Of a DNA stretch of 64,000 nucleotides, positions 7,327 through 15,757 are shown piece by piece. Position 1 is the stretch's first letter, and every line of letters starts with the position of its first letter. Below the pieces are notes generated by a model. It searched no databases. It was not told the DNA's origin and saw only the letters and a list, made by a program, of their open reading frames with translations. Origin of the DNA: WHSW01 sp963767475. GTDB lineage: Bacteria > Actinomycetota > Thermoleophilia > Solirubrobacterales > 70-9. The translations under genes were made by a program, and so were the position numbers. Location: NCBI GenBank assembly GCA_963767475.1, contig CAVYEI010000002.1:1488001-1552000 (forward strand), in the 5' to 3' direction.

Positions 7327-8256
7327 ATGCCCCGGGTGCGGGTCGCGATCGCCAGCATCGAGGGAATCCCGGCGGAGTTCCGAGACGACGAGCTGCTGGT
7401 CGAGCGGCTCGCCGGCCGCGGGGCCGAGGCGGCGATCCGGCCCTGGGACGACGGGGATGTCGACTGGGACACCTACGACCTGGTCGTGATCCGCTCGACC
7501 TGGGACTACACCCAGCGCCTGCAGGAGTTCGTCGCCTGGGCCGAGCGCGTCGGCGAACGGCTCGAGAACGCGCCGGCGATCATCGGCTGGAACAGCGATA
7601 AGCGCTATCTGGGAGACCTGGGCGACGCCGGCCTGCCGGTGGTCGAGACGCATTACGTCGAGCCCGGTGAGACCCCGGCGCCGATCGAAGCCGAGGTCGT
7701 GATCAAGCCGACGATCTCGGCGGGTGGGCGCGACACCGGCCGCTTCGGACCCGGCTCGGCGGGCACCGGAATCGAGCTGATCGAGCGGATCGGGGCCGGC
7801 GGGCGCACGGCGATGGTGCAGCCGTTCCTCGACAGCGTCGACAGCGAGGGCGAGACGGCCGTCGTGCTCATTGCCGGCGAGGTCAGCCACGTGCTGCGAA
7901 AGCGGGCCGTGCTGCGCGCCGACGAGGTGGCGCCGGTCCGCGACGACGCGATCGGCGCCGCCGAGATCATGTACGACCCGGAGCTGGTGCTGGCCGGGAC
8001 CGCCGAGGAGGACGAGCTCGAGCTCGCGGCGCGGGTCGTCGACGAGGTCGGGCGGCGGTTCGGGGCGACCCCGCTCTACGCCCGCGTCGACATGCTTCGC
8101 GATCCGGCCGGAGCGCCGTTGGTGCTCGAGCTCGAGGCGGTCGAGCCGAACCTCTACCTCGAGCAGACCGATGACGCCGCCGAGCGGCTCGCCGAGGCGA
8201 TCGTCGAGCGCTGCCACCAACGACGGAGGGCCGGCCTTGCGACCGGCCCTCCGTGA
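7327..8256 (+). CDS. ATP-grasp family ligase
   Basis: 309 aa from ATG 7327. The N-terminal pre-ATP-grasp domain has DLVVIRSTWDYTQR. The ATP-grasp core has EVVIKPTISAGGRDTGRF (ATP lysine and flexible loop), MVQPFLDSVDSEGETAVVLI and the metal-binding ARVDMLRDPAGAPLVLELEAVEPNLYL. The closest known type by pattern is the RimK/cycloserine-ligase-like group that joins a carboxylate to an amine. No neighbouring biosynthetic genes reveal the substrate. The last ~11 codons are written by a strong 12-bp hairpin, so the C-terminus RRRAGLATGPP doubles as terminator DNA. Confidence 0.85.
   Translation: MPRVRVAIASIEGIPAEFRDDELLVERLAGRGAEAAIRPWDDGDVDWDTYDLVVIRSTWDYTQRLQEFVAWAERVGERLENAPAIIGWNSDKRYLGDLGDAGLPVVETHYVEPGETPAPIEAEVVIKPTISAGGRDTGRFGPGSAGTGIELIERIGAGGRTAMVQPFLDSVDSEGETAVVLIAGEVSHVLRKRAVLRADEVAPVRDDAIGAAEIMYDPELVLAGTAEEDELELAARVVDEVGRRFGATPLYARVDMLRDPAGAPLVLELEAVEPNLYLEQTDDAAERLAEAIVERCHQRRRAGLATGPP
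8223..8254. terminator. Bidirectional terminator hairpin between convergent genes
   Basis: Perfect 12-bp inverted repeat ACGGAGGGCCGG (8223-8234) and CCGGCCCTCCGT (8243-8254) with an 8-nt loop. It overlaps the last codons of the ATP-grasp gene and lies 35 bp past the stop of the minus-strand gene ending at 8290. Its position suits termination from both sides, although no T-run is present. Confidence 0.7.
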
Positions 8257-8289
8257 GCTCCCGCGCGCGAGCTCGGGCTGCTCCCGAAC

Positions 8290-9039
8290 CTAGGCCTCGA
8301 GGCAGATCGCCTGCGCGGTCAGGGTGCGATCCGATCCGCTGTCGTTGCCGCCGTCGACGACGACGCTCTCGGCCGCGTAGTTGATCCGCACCTCAGCGAT
8401 GAACAGCTCCAGGTTGTTCGAGGCGTTGTCGTCCAGCGACCAGAACCCGGTTCCGCCGATGATCTGCTCATTGGCGGCGCACGACGCGGTCGCCGTGCCG
8501 ATTTCATAGGCGCCGTTCTCGGCGGCTCCACCGCCGATGTTGACCGGGGTCCCGTCGGTGCCGGTGATGCCCTCGGCGATCTCCGCGGCGTCGATCGAAT
8601 CGTTGGCGAGCTCACCCTGGTCGACTGCGTCGGCATTGATCTCGATCCCGTCAACTGCGTTCGCCGCGATCTCCGCGGAATCGACCGCGTTGCTGGCGAT
8701 CTCTGCTGTATCGGCCGAGTTGTTGGCCAGGTCAGCCGCCGCCAGCGTGTCCGCGGCGACCTTCGCCGAGTTGACCGAGTTGTCGGCCAGGTCGGCCGTA
8801 CCGACGGTCGCGTCGAGGATCTTCGCCGTCGACACCGAGCCGTCGGCAAGGTCGACGTTTCCGATCGCACCATCGCCGACGTCGGCCGTCTTCACCTGAC
8901 CGTCCTTGATGTGCTTCGACTTGACGCTGTTCTTGGCCAGATTGGCGGCGAAAGCGGTGCCGCCGATGGCGACGAAGAGCGCGATCAACGAGATCACGGT
9001 CGCGGGTTGCGGCTTCCACCGCCTGAGTCCCTCGCTCAC
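8290..9039 (-). CDS. Secreted protein with long run of 10-residue repeats
   Basis: 249 aa; GTG at 9039 with GGGAGG seven bases upstream. A signal peptide (ATVISLIALFVAIGGTAFAA) is followed by the module NSVKSKHIKDGQVKTAD. About ten tandem decapeptides of type LADNSVNSAK / IAANAVDGIE / LANDSIDAAE fill residues 50-155. A C-terminal domain starts at GTPVNIGGGAAENG and has TASCAANEQIIGGTGFW, with a final Cys at AQAICLEA. The repeat should form a left-handed or pentapeptide-like solenoid, giving a stalk with a distal beta-sandwich. Its N-terminal module is nearly identical, also at DNA level, to that of 33507-34274. Role unknown; probably envelope-attached or extracellular. Confidence 0.85.
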   Translation of the reverse strand: MSEGLRRWKPQPATVISLIALFVAIGGTAFAANLAKNSVKSKHIKDGQVKTADVGDGAIGNVDLADGSVSTAKILDATVGTADLADNSVNSAKVAADTLAAADLANNSADTAEIASNAVDSAEIAANAVDGIEINADAVDQGELANDSIDAAEIAEGITGTDGTPVNIGGGAAENGAYEIGTATASCAANEQIIGGTGFWSLDDNASNNLELFIAEVRINYAAESVVVDGGNDSGSDRTLTAQAICLEA

Positions 9040-9174
9040 TGAGTACCTCCCATTGTGGGTTGACGGGGTGCCCGGCCCGATCAGGTGCGTGGCGCCCCGC
9101 AGTCGGCCGATCCTATGGTCGTGCCGACCGCAAGTCCAACCCGCGCGGCGATGGAAAGTAGTGCCCCTGGCCTG

Positions 9175-10425
9175 TTAGTGCCGGTGCGCGATCGCCAGCT
9201 CGACGGCGGCCTCGATGCCCTCCGCCGGCGCCGGGTAGGTGTACGCCGCCAGGGCATCCGGGGAGGGCGCGGCCAGCTCCCCAGCTGCGACCCTGGCGAG
9301 GGCCGCGGTGATCTGCGCCGGGTCGTCGGCCGCCGCCACCTCGCCGCCGAGCTGCGCCACGACCCTGCCGGCCTCGGTCCCCGCGGCGAGCGCCAGGATC
9401 GGGCGGCCGGCGGCCAGATACTCGAACAGCTTGATGTTGAGCAGCTGCGAGCGGGTCGGCTGGGCGATCAGCAACAGCGCCTCGGCCTCGCGCTGGAGGC
9501 CAAGGGCCCGCGCTCGTTCGAGGCTGCCGGCGTGGACGATGCGGGCCGGGGCGACGTCGGTCGCGAACAGGGCGACCTCGTCCTCGGTCAGCGGCCCCGC
9601 GATCACCAGCTCGAGCCGTGCCGCCGCCTCGGGGTCGGAACGGGCGAGCGCGGCGAGCGCGTCGACCAATGGCGCCGGGTCGCGCCCGTAGCTGCCGAAG
9701 CGGCCCGTGTAGACGATCGAGACGCGCTCGGGGTCGAGCAGGCCGGTCGGCCGACCGGTGTCGACCGCGGCCTCCGGGTCCCAGCCATTCGGCACCAGCA
9801 GCGGTGCGGCGATCCCGCGCCGGCGCAGGTCCTCGGCCGCCGGCTCGGAGACGCAGACGACGGCGTCGGCGGCGCCGAGCCAGCGTCGCTCGAGCCGCCG
9901 GTCGAGGCGGCGTTGGAGCGCGGTCGGGTAGTCGGGGCGCAGCGACTCGAACGTCCAGGCGTCGCGGACGTCGGCGACCCACGGCAACCCGCGCCGCTGG
10001 AGGGCGAAGCCGACGGCGTGCGCGGACTCGGGCGGCGAGGTCGTGATCACGCAGTCGAAGCGGCGCTGCTCGTGCAGCCGCAGCGCCCGCGAGCGCGCGA
10101 ACGGCAGCCAGGCGGCGACCAGCGCCTCCGGTACCAGCACCCGGCTGAGAGGGTGCGGGCGCCCGCTGTAGGTGGGCGAGTCGAACATCGCCCCGATCGA
10201 GTCCTTGCCGGCCAGGCGAGCCCGCCAGCGCTGCGCGTCGGCGGTCCGGACCACGTCGTCGACCGAGTCGTCGTCGCCCTCGCCGTAGGCGGATGTGGTG
10301 AGCACGGTGACCTCGTGGCCGAGCCGGCGCAGCCACTTCGCCATCGCCGCCGCCCGCAGCACGCCGGTGTCGCGACACGGCGGGTAGAAGTAGGCGACCA
10401 GCAGGATCCGCCGCGGCCCGCTCAT
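9175..10425 (-). CDS. GT4-type glycosyltransferase (third gene of UXS operon)
   Basis: 416 aa; ATG 10425 overlaps the stop of the upstream glycosyltransferase (ATGA), so translation is coupled. GT-B fold: the N-terminal Rossmann domain has LLVAYFYPPCRDTGVLRA and VITTSPPESAHAV; the C-terminal domain has VSIVYTGRFGSYGRDP and the nucleotide-sugar region NIKLFEYLAAGRPILALA, with the E of the EX7E-like motif. No signal peptide or membrane segment, so it is a cytosolic or membrane-peripheral enzyme. With UDP-xylose synthase at the head of the operon, it probably builds a pentose-containing surface glycan. Donor and acceptor cannot be read from sequence. Confidence 0.85.
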   Translation of the reverse strand: MSGPRRILLVAYFYPPCRDTGVLRAAAMAKWLRRLGHEVTVLTTSAYGEGDDDSVDDVVRTADAQRWRARLAGKDSIGAMFDSPTYSGRPHPLSRVLVPEALVAAWLPFARSRALRLHEQRRFDCVITTSPPESAHAVGFALQRRGLPWVADVRDAWTFESLRPDYPTALQRRLDRRLERRWLGAADAVVCVSEPAAEDLRRRGIAAPLLVPNGWDPEAAVDTGRPTGLLDPERVSIVYTGRFGSYGRDPAPLVDALAALARSDPEAAARLELVIAGPLTEDEVALFATDVAPARIVHAGSLERARALGLQREAEALLLIAQPTRSQLLNIKLFEYLAAGRPILALAAGTEAGRVVAQLGGEVAAADDPAQITAALARVAAGELAAPSPDALAAYTYPAPAEGIEAAVELAIAHRH

Positions 10426-11588
10426 CGGCCCCGCCTGTCGTGCCGTACCGCGATTGCCTCGGCGTAGGCGCCGTCCATGCGCTCGACCAGTTTCGGCCAG
10501 CTCCACTGCGCCAGCGCCTTTGCCCGCCCGCGCTCGCCCATCTGCCGGCGGCGCGCCGGGGCATCGGCGAGCTCGCCGACCGCGGCCGCGACCGCGGCCG
10601 GATCTCCGCGCGGCACCAGCAGACCGGTCTCGCCCTCGTCGACGACCGCACGCACGCCGGGGTAGTCGGTGGCGATCACCGGCAGCCCGCAGGCCATCGC
10701 CTCGATCAGCACGATGCCGAACGATTCCGGCGGCTCTGTCGTCAGCAGGAAGAGGTCGGCGGCGCGCAGGACGGCCGGCAGCTCGGCGTGGGGGACGGCG
10801 CCGAGCAGGTGGACGCGGTCCGCGAGGCCGGCGGCGGCGGCGCGGTCGCGAAAGCCCTCCAGCAGCTCGCCGCCGCCGGCGACCAGCAGATGGACGCCGG
10901 GGTCGCCGAGCGCCAGCGCGTCGATGGCGACGTCGAGGCGCTTGAAGTGGTGAGCGCGGTCGAGCGTGGCAACGAAGGCGGCGACCACCGCCTCCTCCGG
11001 GATCCCGAGCCTCCGGCGCAGACCGGTCTCGTCCTCGCCGGGGCTGAACAGCTCCGAATCGACCCCGTTGGGCATCTCGATCAGCTTCGCCTGGTCGCGG
11101 GCCGCGGCGCGGCGCAGGTAGGAGACCGACTCGGCGTGATCGGGGCTGAGCACGCAGACGCGGTCGGCGGCGCGGATCAGCAGCGGGGCGACCGAATGCT
11201 CGTAGGCCTCGAACAGAGCCCCTCGCGGGCCCTTGCCGACGAGCCGGTTCTTGTAGTGGACGAGCAGCGCCTGGGCGCGCCGGCGCCGGCCGAGGCGACC
11301 GAGCAGGGTGAGCTCGGAGCCGAAGATGAACGGGTAGTGGAGGTGGACGACGTCGAAGCCCTCGACCCGCGCCAGGCTCGGGATCAGCGGCGCGTTGCCG
11401 ATCGCGAACACGGGATCGATGCGGTGCACGATCGCGGCGCCCGGGTCCGGCGCCTCGCCCTCCGCCGGTGCCGTGAAGACCTCGACTTCGTGGCCGTGGG
11501 CGGCCTGCTCGCGGGCGAAGCGAAAGGCTGTGTTGCCGGCGCCGCCCGGGTAGGGGGGAAACGTCGCGGTCAGATGGGCGATCCGCAA
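10422..11588 (-). CDS. GT4-family glycosyltransferase
   Basis: 388 aa from ATG 11588. GT-B glycosyltransferase: N-terminal HLTATFPPYPGGAGNTAF with the Gly-rich acceptor loop, central LIEMPNGVDSELFSPG, and C-terminal ESFGIVLIEAMACGLPVIAT with the EX7E catalytic/nucleotide-binding motif. It lies between the UDP-xylose synthase gene (28 nt downstream of its stop) and a second glycosyltransferase (4-nt overlap). The three form one minus-strand operon for assembling a glycan or glycolipid. Family assignment is firm; specificity unknown. Confidence 0.92.
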   Translation of the reverse strand: MRIAHLTATFPPYPGGAGNTAFRFAREQAAHGHEVEVFTAPAEGEAPDPGAAIVHRIDPVFAIGNAPLIPSLARVEGFDVVHLHYPFIFGSELTLLGRLGRRRRAQALLVHYKNRLVGKGPRGALFEAYEHSVAPLLIRAADRVCVLSPDHAESVSYLRRAAARDQAKLIEMPNGVDSELFSPGEDETGLRRRLGIPEEAVVAAFVATLDRAHHFKRLDVAIDALALGDPGVHLLVAGGGELLEGFRDRAAAAGLADRVHLLGAVPHAELPAVLRAADLFLLTTEPPESFGIVLIEAMACGLPVIATDYPGVRAVVDEGETGLLVPRGDPAAVAAAVGELADAPARRRQMGERGRAKALAQWSWPKLVERMDGAYAEAIAVRHDRRGR

Positions 11589-11616
11589 GCGGGCACCCCC
11601 GGCGGCGGAAGCGGGG

Positions 11617-12564
11617 CTAATCGCCGGTGCCGACGAGGCGCTCGACGCCGGTCTGCTCGATCGTCATCCGCAGGCCGTCGCGGAGCTCGACCGCGGGCTC
11701 CCAGGCGAGCAGGTCCATGGCGCGGGTGATCTCGGGCTGGCGCACCTGCGGATCGTCGGTCGGCAGCGCCTCGTAGACGATCTCCGACCGGGACTCGGTC
11801 ACCTCGATCACGACCTGGGCGAGCTCGAGCAGGGTGAACTCGTGCGGGTTGCCGATGTTGACCGGCTCGTGGACGTCGGAGTTCGCCATCGCGACGTAGC
11901 CGCGGATCTGGTCGTCGACGTAACAGAAGCTGCGGGTCTGGCTGCCGTCGCCGAACACCGTCAGGGGCTTGTCCTGAAGCGCCTGGCGGAGGAAGGTCGG
12001 AATCGCGCGGCCGTCGTGGGGGCGCATTCTCGAGCCGTAGGTATTGAACGTGCGCACGATCCCGGTGTCGACGCCCTGCTGGCGGTGGTAGGCCATCGTC
12101 AGCGCCTCGGCGTAGCGCTTGGCCTCGTCGTAGACGCCGCGCGGGCCGATCGGGTTGACGTGCCCCCAGTAGCTCTCGGGCTGGGGATGGACCTGCGGGT
12201 CGCCGTAGACCTCGGAAGTCGAGGCGAGCACGAACCGGGCCCGCTTCTTCTTCGCCAGGCCGAGCATGTGGTGGGTGCCGTAGGAGCCGACCTTGAGCGT
12301 GTGCAGGGGCAGGCGCAGGTAGTCGATCGGGCTCGCCGGCGAGGCGAGGTGGTAGACGAAGTCGATCGGCTCCTCGATGAAGAACGGCTCGGTGAGGTCG
12401 TGCTGGACGAAGCTGAACGAGTCCGAGTGGATGTGCTCGATGTTCTGCAGCGAACCCGTGTCGAGGTTGTCGACGCAGATCACCCGGTGACCTTCGGCCA
12501 GCAGGTGGTCGCACATGTGAGAGCCGAGGAACCCGGCGCCCCCGCTGATCAGGCAGGTGCTCAT
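11617..12564 (-). CDS. UDP-glucuronate decarboxylase (UDP-xylose synthase)
   Basis: 315 aa from ATG 12564; an upstream in-frame ATG at 12609 would add 15 non-conserved residues. Extended SDR fold: GGAGFLGSH (NAD-binding), VDNLDTGSLQNI, YHLASPASPIDY, the STSEVYGDP serine/threonine region and the YDEAK Tyr-Lys pair, then RTFNTYGSRMRPHDGR and GDGSQTRSFCYVDD. These are characteristic of enzymes that decarboxylate UDP-glucuronate to UDP-xylose rather than 4-epimerases. First gene of the operon with two glycosyltransferases. Length and motifs are typical. Confidence 0.92.
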   Translation of the reverse strand: MSTCLISGGAGFLGSHMCDHLLAEGHRVICVDNLDTGSLQNIEHIHSDSFSFVQHDLTEPFFIEEPIDFVYHLASPASPIDYLRLPLHTLKVGSYGTHHMLGLAKKKRARFVLASTSEVYGDPQVHPQPESYWGHVNPIGPRGVYDEAKRYAEALTMAYHRQQGVDTGIVRTFNTYGSRMRPHDGRAIPTFLRQALQDKPLTVFGDGSQTRSFCYVDDQIRGYVAMANSDVHEPVNIGNPHEFTLLELAQVVIEVTESRSEIVYEALPTDDPQVRQPEITRAMDLLAWEPAVELRDGLRMTIEQTGVERLVGTGD

Positions 12565-12763
12565 CGCCGGGCGAGGATACCGGCGTAAGCGGGAGCGACC
12601 AAGCGACAACCGTGCATGGGTCCGGCCATCCAGCCATTAGTGGCAAATGCTACGAAAACTCTGGTACCTTGATTCGTGCCTCTTCGCTTACTCGCATCAT
12701 CCCCAGCACGGTTGCCGGGCGGGCCCGCGACTTCGGCACACCCCGGACAACCGAAAGGCCGTC

Positions 12764-15757
12764 ATGGACGAAGCGCAGGCGAACCAAGCCGACAGGCTGG
12801 ACGAAGCCGTGCTGCTGAGCGTCCTCTCCGACGTTCGCAGCGGCGACTTCAGCGTTCGCATGCCGCTCGAATGGACGGGCGTCGCCGGCAAGGCGGCAGA
12901 CGCCCTCAACGACGTGATCGCGTCCAATCAGGCCCTGGCCGCCGAGTTGGCGCGGGTCAGCCGCGTCGTCGGCAAGGAGGGCAAGCTCTCGCATCGCGTT
13001 GCCATGCACGGATCCGATGTCTGGTTCGACAGCCTCGAATCGGTCAACGGCCTGATCGATGACCTCGTCCGTCCGACCAGCGAGATGCAGCGGGTGATCG
13101 GGGCGGTCGCCGACGGCGACCTGAGCAAGAAGATCACCGCCGACGTCCACGGCGAGATGCTCGAGCTCAAGAACACGATCAACGCCATGGTCGACCAGCT
13201 CAACAGGTTCGTCTCCGAGGTCACCCGCGTCGCCCGCGAGGTCGGTACCGAGGGCAAGCTGGGTCAGGCGGCGGCGGTGACGATCGAGGTCGGTGGCGTC
13301 TGGAAGGACCTCACCGACAACGTCAACCTGATGGCCGACAACCTCACCGGGCAGGTGCGCGATATCGCCGAGGTGACGACGGCCGTGGCCAACGGCGACC
13401 TGAGCAAGAAGATCTCCGCTGACGTCAAGGGCGAGTTCCTCGAGCTCAAGAACACCGTCAACGCGATGGTCGATCAGCTCAACCGTTTCGCCTCCGAGGT
13501 CACACGCGTCGCCCGCGAGGTCGGGGTCGAGGGCAAGCTCGGCGGCCAGGCGCAGTCGGCCGAGGTGGCCGGCGTCTGGAAGGACCTCACCGACAACGTC
13601 AATCAGCTCGCCGCCAACCTCACCAACCAGGTGCGGGCGATCGCCGAGGTGGCGACCGCGGTGACCGAGGGAGACCTCACCCGGCAGGTCGGTGTCGAGG
13701 CCAGCGGCGAGGTCGCCGTGCTCAAGGACACGCTCAACGAGATGATCCGCAACCTTCGCGAGACGACGCGGGAGAACACCGAGCAGGACTGGCTGAAGAC
13801 CAACCTCGAGCGCTTCACCCGCATGCTCCAGGGCGAGCGCGACCTGGCCACGGTCTCGAGCATGATCCTCTCCGAGCTGGCGCCCCTGGTCTCGGCCCAG
13901 CACGGCGTCTTCTACACGCTCGCCGACGCCGACGCCGACGCCGCCGACGACGGCGAGCCGGTGCTCAGGTACCAGGCGGGATACGGCTACAAGGAGCGCA
14001 AGCACCTCGCCAGCGAGTTCCGCCTCGGCGAAGGCCTGGTCGGGCAGTGCGCGCAGGAGAAGGAGCGCATCCTGCTCACGGACGTCCCCGGCGACTACGT
14101 GACGATCAACTCCGGGCTCGGGGAGTCGACGCCGCTCAACATCATCGTCCTGCCGATCCTGTTCGAGGGCTCCGTCCGAGCCGTGGTCGAGCTGGCGTCG
14201 TTCAGCCATTTCAGCCCCACCCACCAGGCCTTCCTCGATCGACTCACCGAGAGCATCGGCCTGGTGATCAACACGATCGAGGCCAACACGCTGACCGAGA
14301 ACCTGCTCAAGCAGGCCCAGTCGCAGGCGCAGGAACTGCAGTCGCGCCAGGAGGAGCTGCGCAGCTCGAACGAGGATCTCGCCGACCAAGCCGGTCGCCT
14401 CGCCGAGCAGAACAACGAGGTCGAGCGCAAAAACGAGGAGGTCGAGCTCGCCAAGCGCCTGGTCGAGGAGAAGGCTGAGCAGCTCGCGGTCTCGTCGAGG
14501 TACAAGTCGGAGTTCTTCTCCAACATGTCGCACGAGCTCCGCACGCCGCTCAACAGCCTGCTGGTCCTGGCGAGCGAGCTGAAGGAGAACCCGGAGCAGA
14601 ACCTGACCGAGTCGCAGGTGCGCTACGCCGAGGTGATCCACTCCTCGGGCGCCGACCTGCTGCGTCTGCTCAACGACATCCTCGACCTGGCGAAGGTGGA
14701 ATCGGGCACGGTCGCGCTGGAGATCAGCACGCTGCCGATGGCCGAGCTCAAAGACCTGCTCGAGCACGACTTCGGCGCCGTCGCCGAGCAGAAGGGCATC
14801 TCATTCTCGGTCGAGCTTGCGCCCGACCTGCCTCCGACCTTCGCCACCGACCCCGGCCGCCTGCGTCAGGTGCTCAAGAACCTGCTCTCGAACGCGTTCA
14901 AGTTCACCGAGCAGGGCGAGGTGACGCTGCGGGTGAGCTCTCCTGTCAACGGCTGGAATCCGGCCAACGAACATCTCCGCCGAGCGACGGCGGTGACCGC
15001 GTTCGAGGTCGTCGACACCGGGATCGGGATCACCCCGGAGACGCAGCGGCAGATCTTCGAGGCGTTTGCCCAGGCCGACGGCTCAACGGCGCGCCAGTAC
15101 GGCGGCACGGGACTCGGTCTGTCGATCAGCCGCGAGCTCGTGCGGCTGCTGGGTGGCGAGATCGCGCTCGCCAGCGAACTCGGCGAGGGCACCACCTTTA
15201 CCGTCTACCTGCCGGCGGGCGTGCCCTCGGCCGGCAACGGCCACGCCGCGATTGCCGCGCCCGAGCCCGAGGCCGCGGCACCGGCCACCAACGGTGACGC
15301 CAGCGCCGTTGTCGCTGCGCCCCCGGCTGAGGCTCTCGCGGGGATGACGGCGTTGGTGGTCGATGACGACTTCCGCAATATCTTCGCCATGACCACGCTG
15401 CTCGAGCGCGGTGCGCTCGAGGTGATCTCGGCGGAGACCGGCCGCGAGGCGATCGACCTGCTCGCACGATCCTCCGAGATCGACATCGTGCTCGTCGACA
15501 TCATGATGCCGATCATGGATGGCTACGCGACGATGCGGGCGATGCGCGAGCTGCCGGCGGGGGCGGACGTCCCGATCATCGCCGTGACCGCGAAGGTCGG
15601 ACCCGGCGAGCGCAAGCGCTGCCTCGAGGCAGGCGCCTCCGAGTATGTCTCGAAGCCGGTCGAGGACGGCCCCGATTTCCTCGTCGTCCTCGCCGAGTGC
15701 CTTGTGGCCGCCAGGCGCGCGACGCGGGCAAAGCGATCCTCCGACGCGGTTGTCTGA
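12764..15757 (+). CDS. Soluble poly-HAMP hybrid histidine kinase with GAF and receiver
   Basis: 997 aa from ATG 12764. About seven HAMP-like units fill residues 20-340, with RSGDFSVRM, GKEGKLSHRV, ADGDLSKKI, GTEGKLGQ, ANGDLSKKI, GVEGKLGG and EGDLTRQV. Units alternate between two types in a 93-residue period, as in fungal Nik1-type kinases. Then come a GAF domain (~350-505), a coiled coil (~510-575), HisKA with FFSNMSHELRTPLN (phospho-His 590), HATPase (N box ~707, GTGLGLSI ~780), a linker and a receiver with phospho-Asp 912 (VLVDIMMPIMDGY). No transmembrane segment, so it senses inside the cell. Its stop overlaps the start of the HD-GYP regulator by one base, making them likely partners. Confidence 0.93.
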   Translation: MDEAQANQADRLDEAVLLSVLSDVRSGDFSVRMPLEWTGVAGKAADALNDVIASNQALAAELARVSRVVGKEGKLSHRVAMHGSDVWFDSLESVNGLIDDLVRPTSEMQRVIGAVADGDLSKKITADVHGEMLELKNTINAMVDQLNRFVSEVTRVAREVGTEGKLGQAAAVTIEVGGVWKDLTDNVNLMADNLTGQVRDIAEVTTAVANGDLSKKISADVKGEFLELKNTVNAMVDQLNRFASEVTRVAREVGVEGKLGGQAQSAEVAGVWKDLTDNVNQLAANLTNQVRAIAEVATAVTEGDLTRQVGVEASGEVAVLKDTLNEMIRNLRETTRENTEQDWLKTNLERFTRMLQGERDLATVSSMILSELAPLVSAQHGVFYTLADADADAADDGEPVLRYQAGYGYKERKHLASEFRLGEGLVGQCAQEKERILLTDVPGDYVTINSGLGESTPLNIIVLPILFEGSVRAVVELASFSHFSPTHQAFLDRLTESIGLVINTIEANTLTENLLKQAQSQAQELQSRQEELRSSNEDLADQAGRLAEQNNEVERKNEEVELAKRLVEEKAEQLAVSSRYKSEFFSNMSHELRTPLNSLLVLASELKENPEQNLTESQVRYAEVIHSSGADLLRLLNDILDLAKVESGTVALEISTLPMAELKDLLEHDFGAVAEQKGISFSVELAPDLPPTFATDPGRLRQVLKNLLSNAFKFTEQGEVTLRVSSPVNGWNPANEHLRRATAVTAFEVVDTGIGITPETQRQIFEAFAQADGSTARQYGGTGLGLSISRELVRLLGGEIALASELGEGTTFTVYLPAGVPSAGNGHAAIAAPEPEAAAPATNGDASAVVAAPPAEALAGMTALVVDDDFRNIFAMTTLLERGALEVISAETGREAIDLLARSSEIDIVLVDIMMPIMDGYATMRAMRELPAGADVPIIAVTAKVGPGERKRCLEAGASEYVSKPVEDGPDFLVVLAECLVAARRATRAKRSSDAVV

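Noticed and set aside
5211..7472. 753-codon minus-strand ORF
   Set aside because: Alternate frame of the methylmalonyl-CoA mutase gene; Arg/Ala-rich with no family features.
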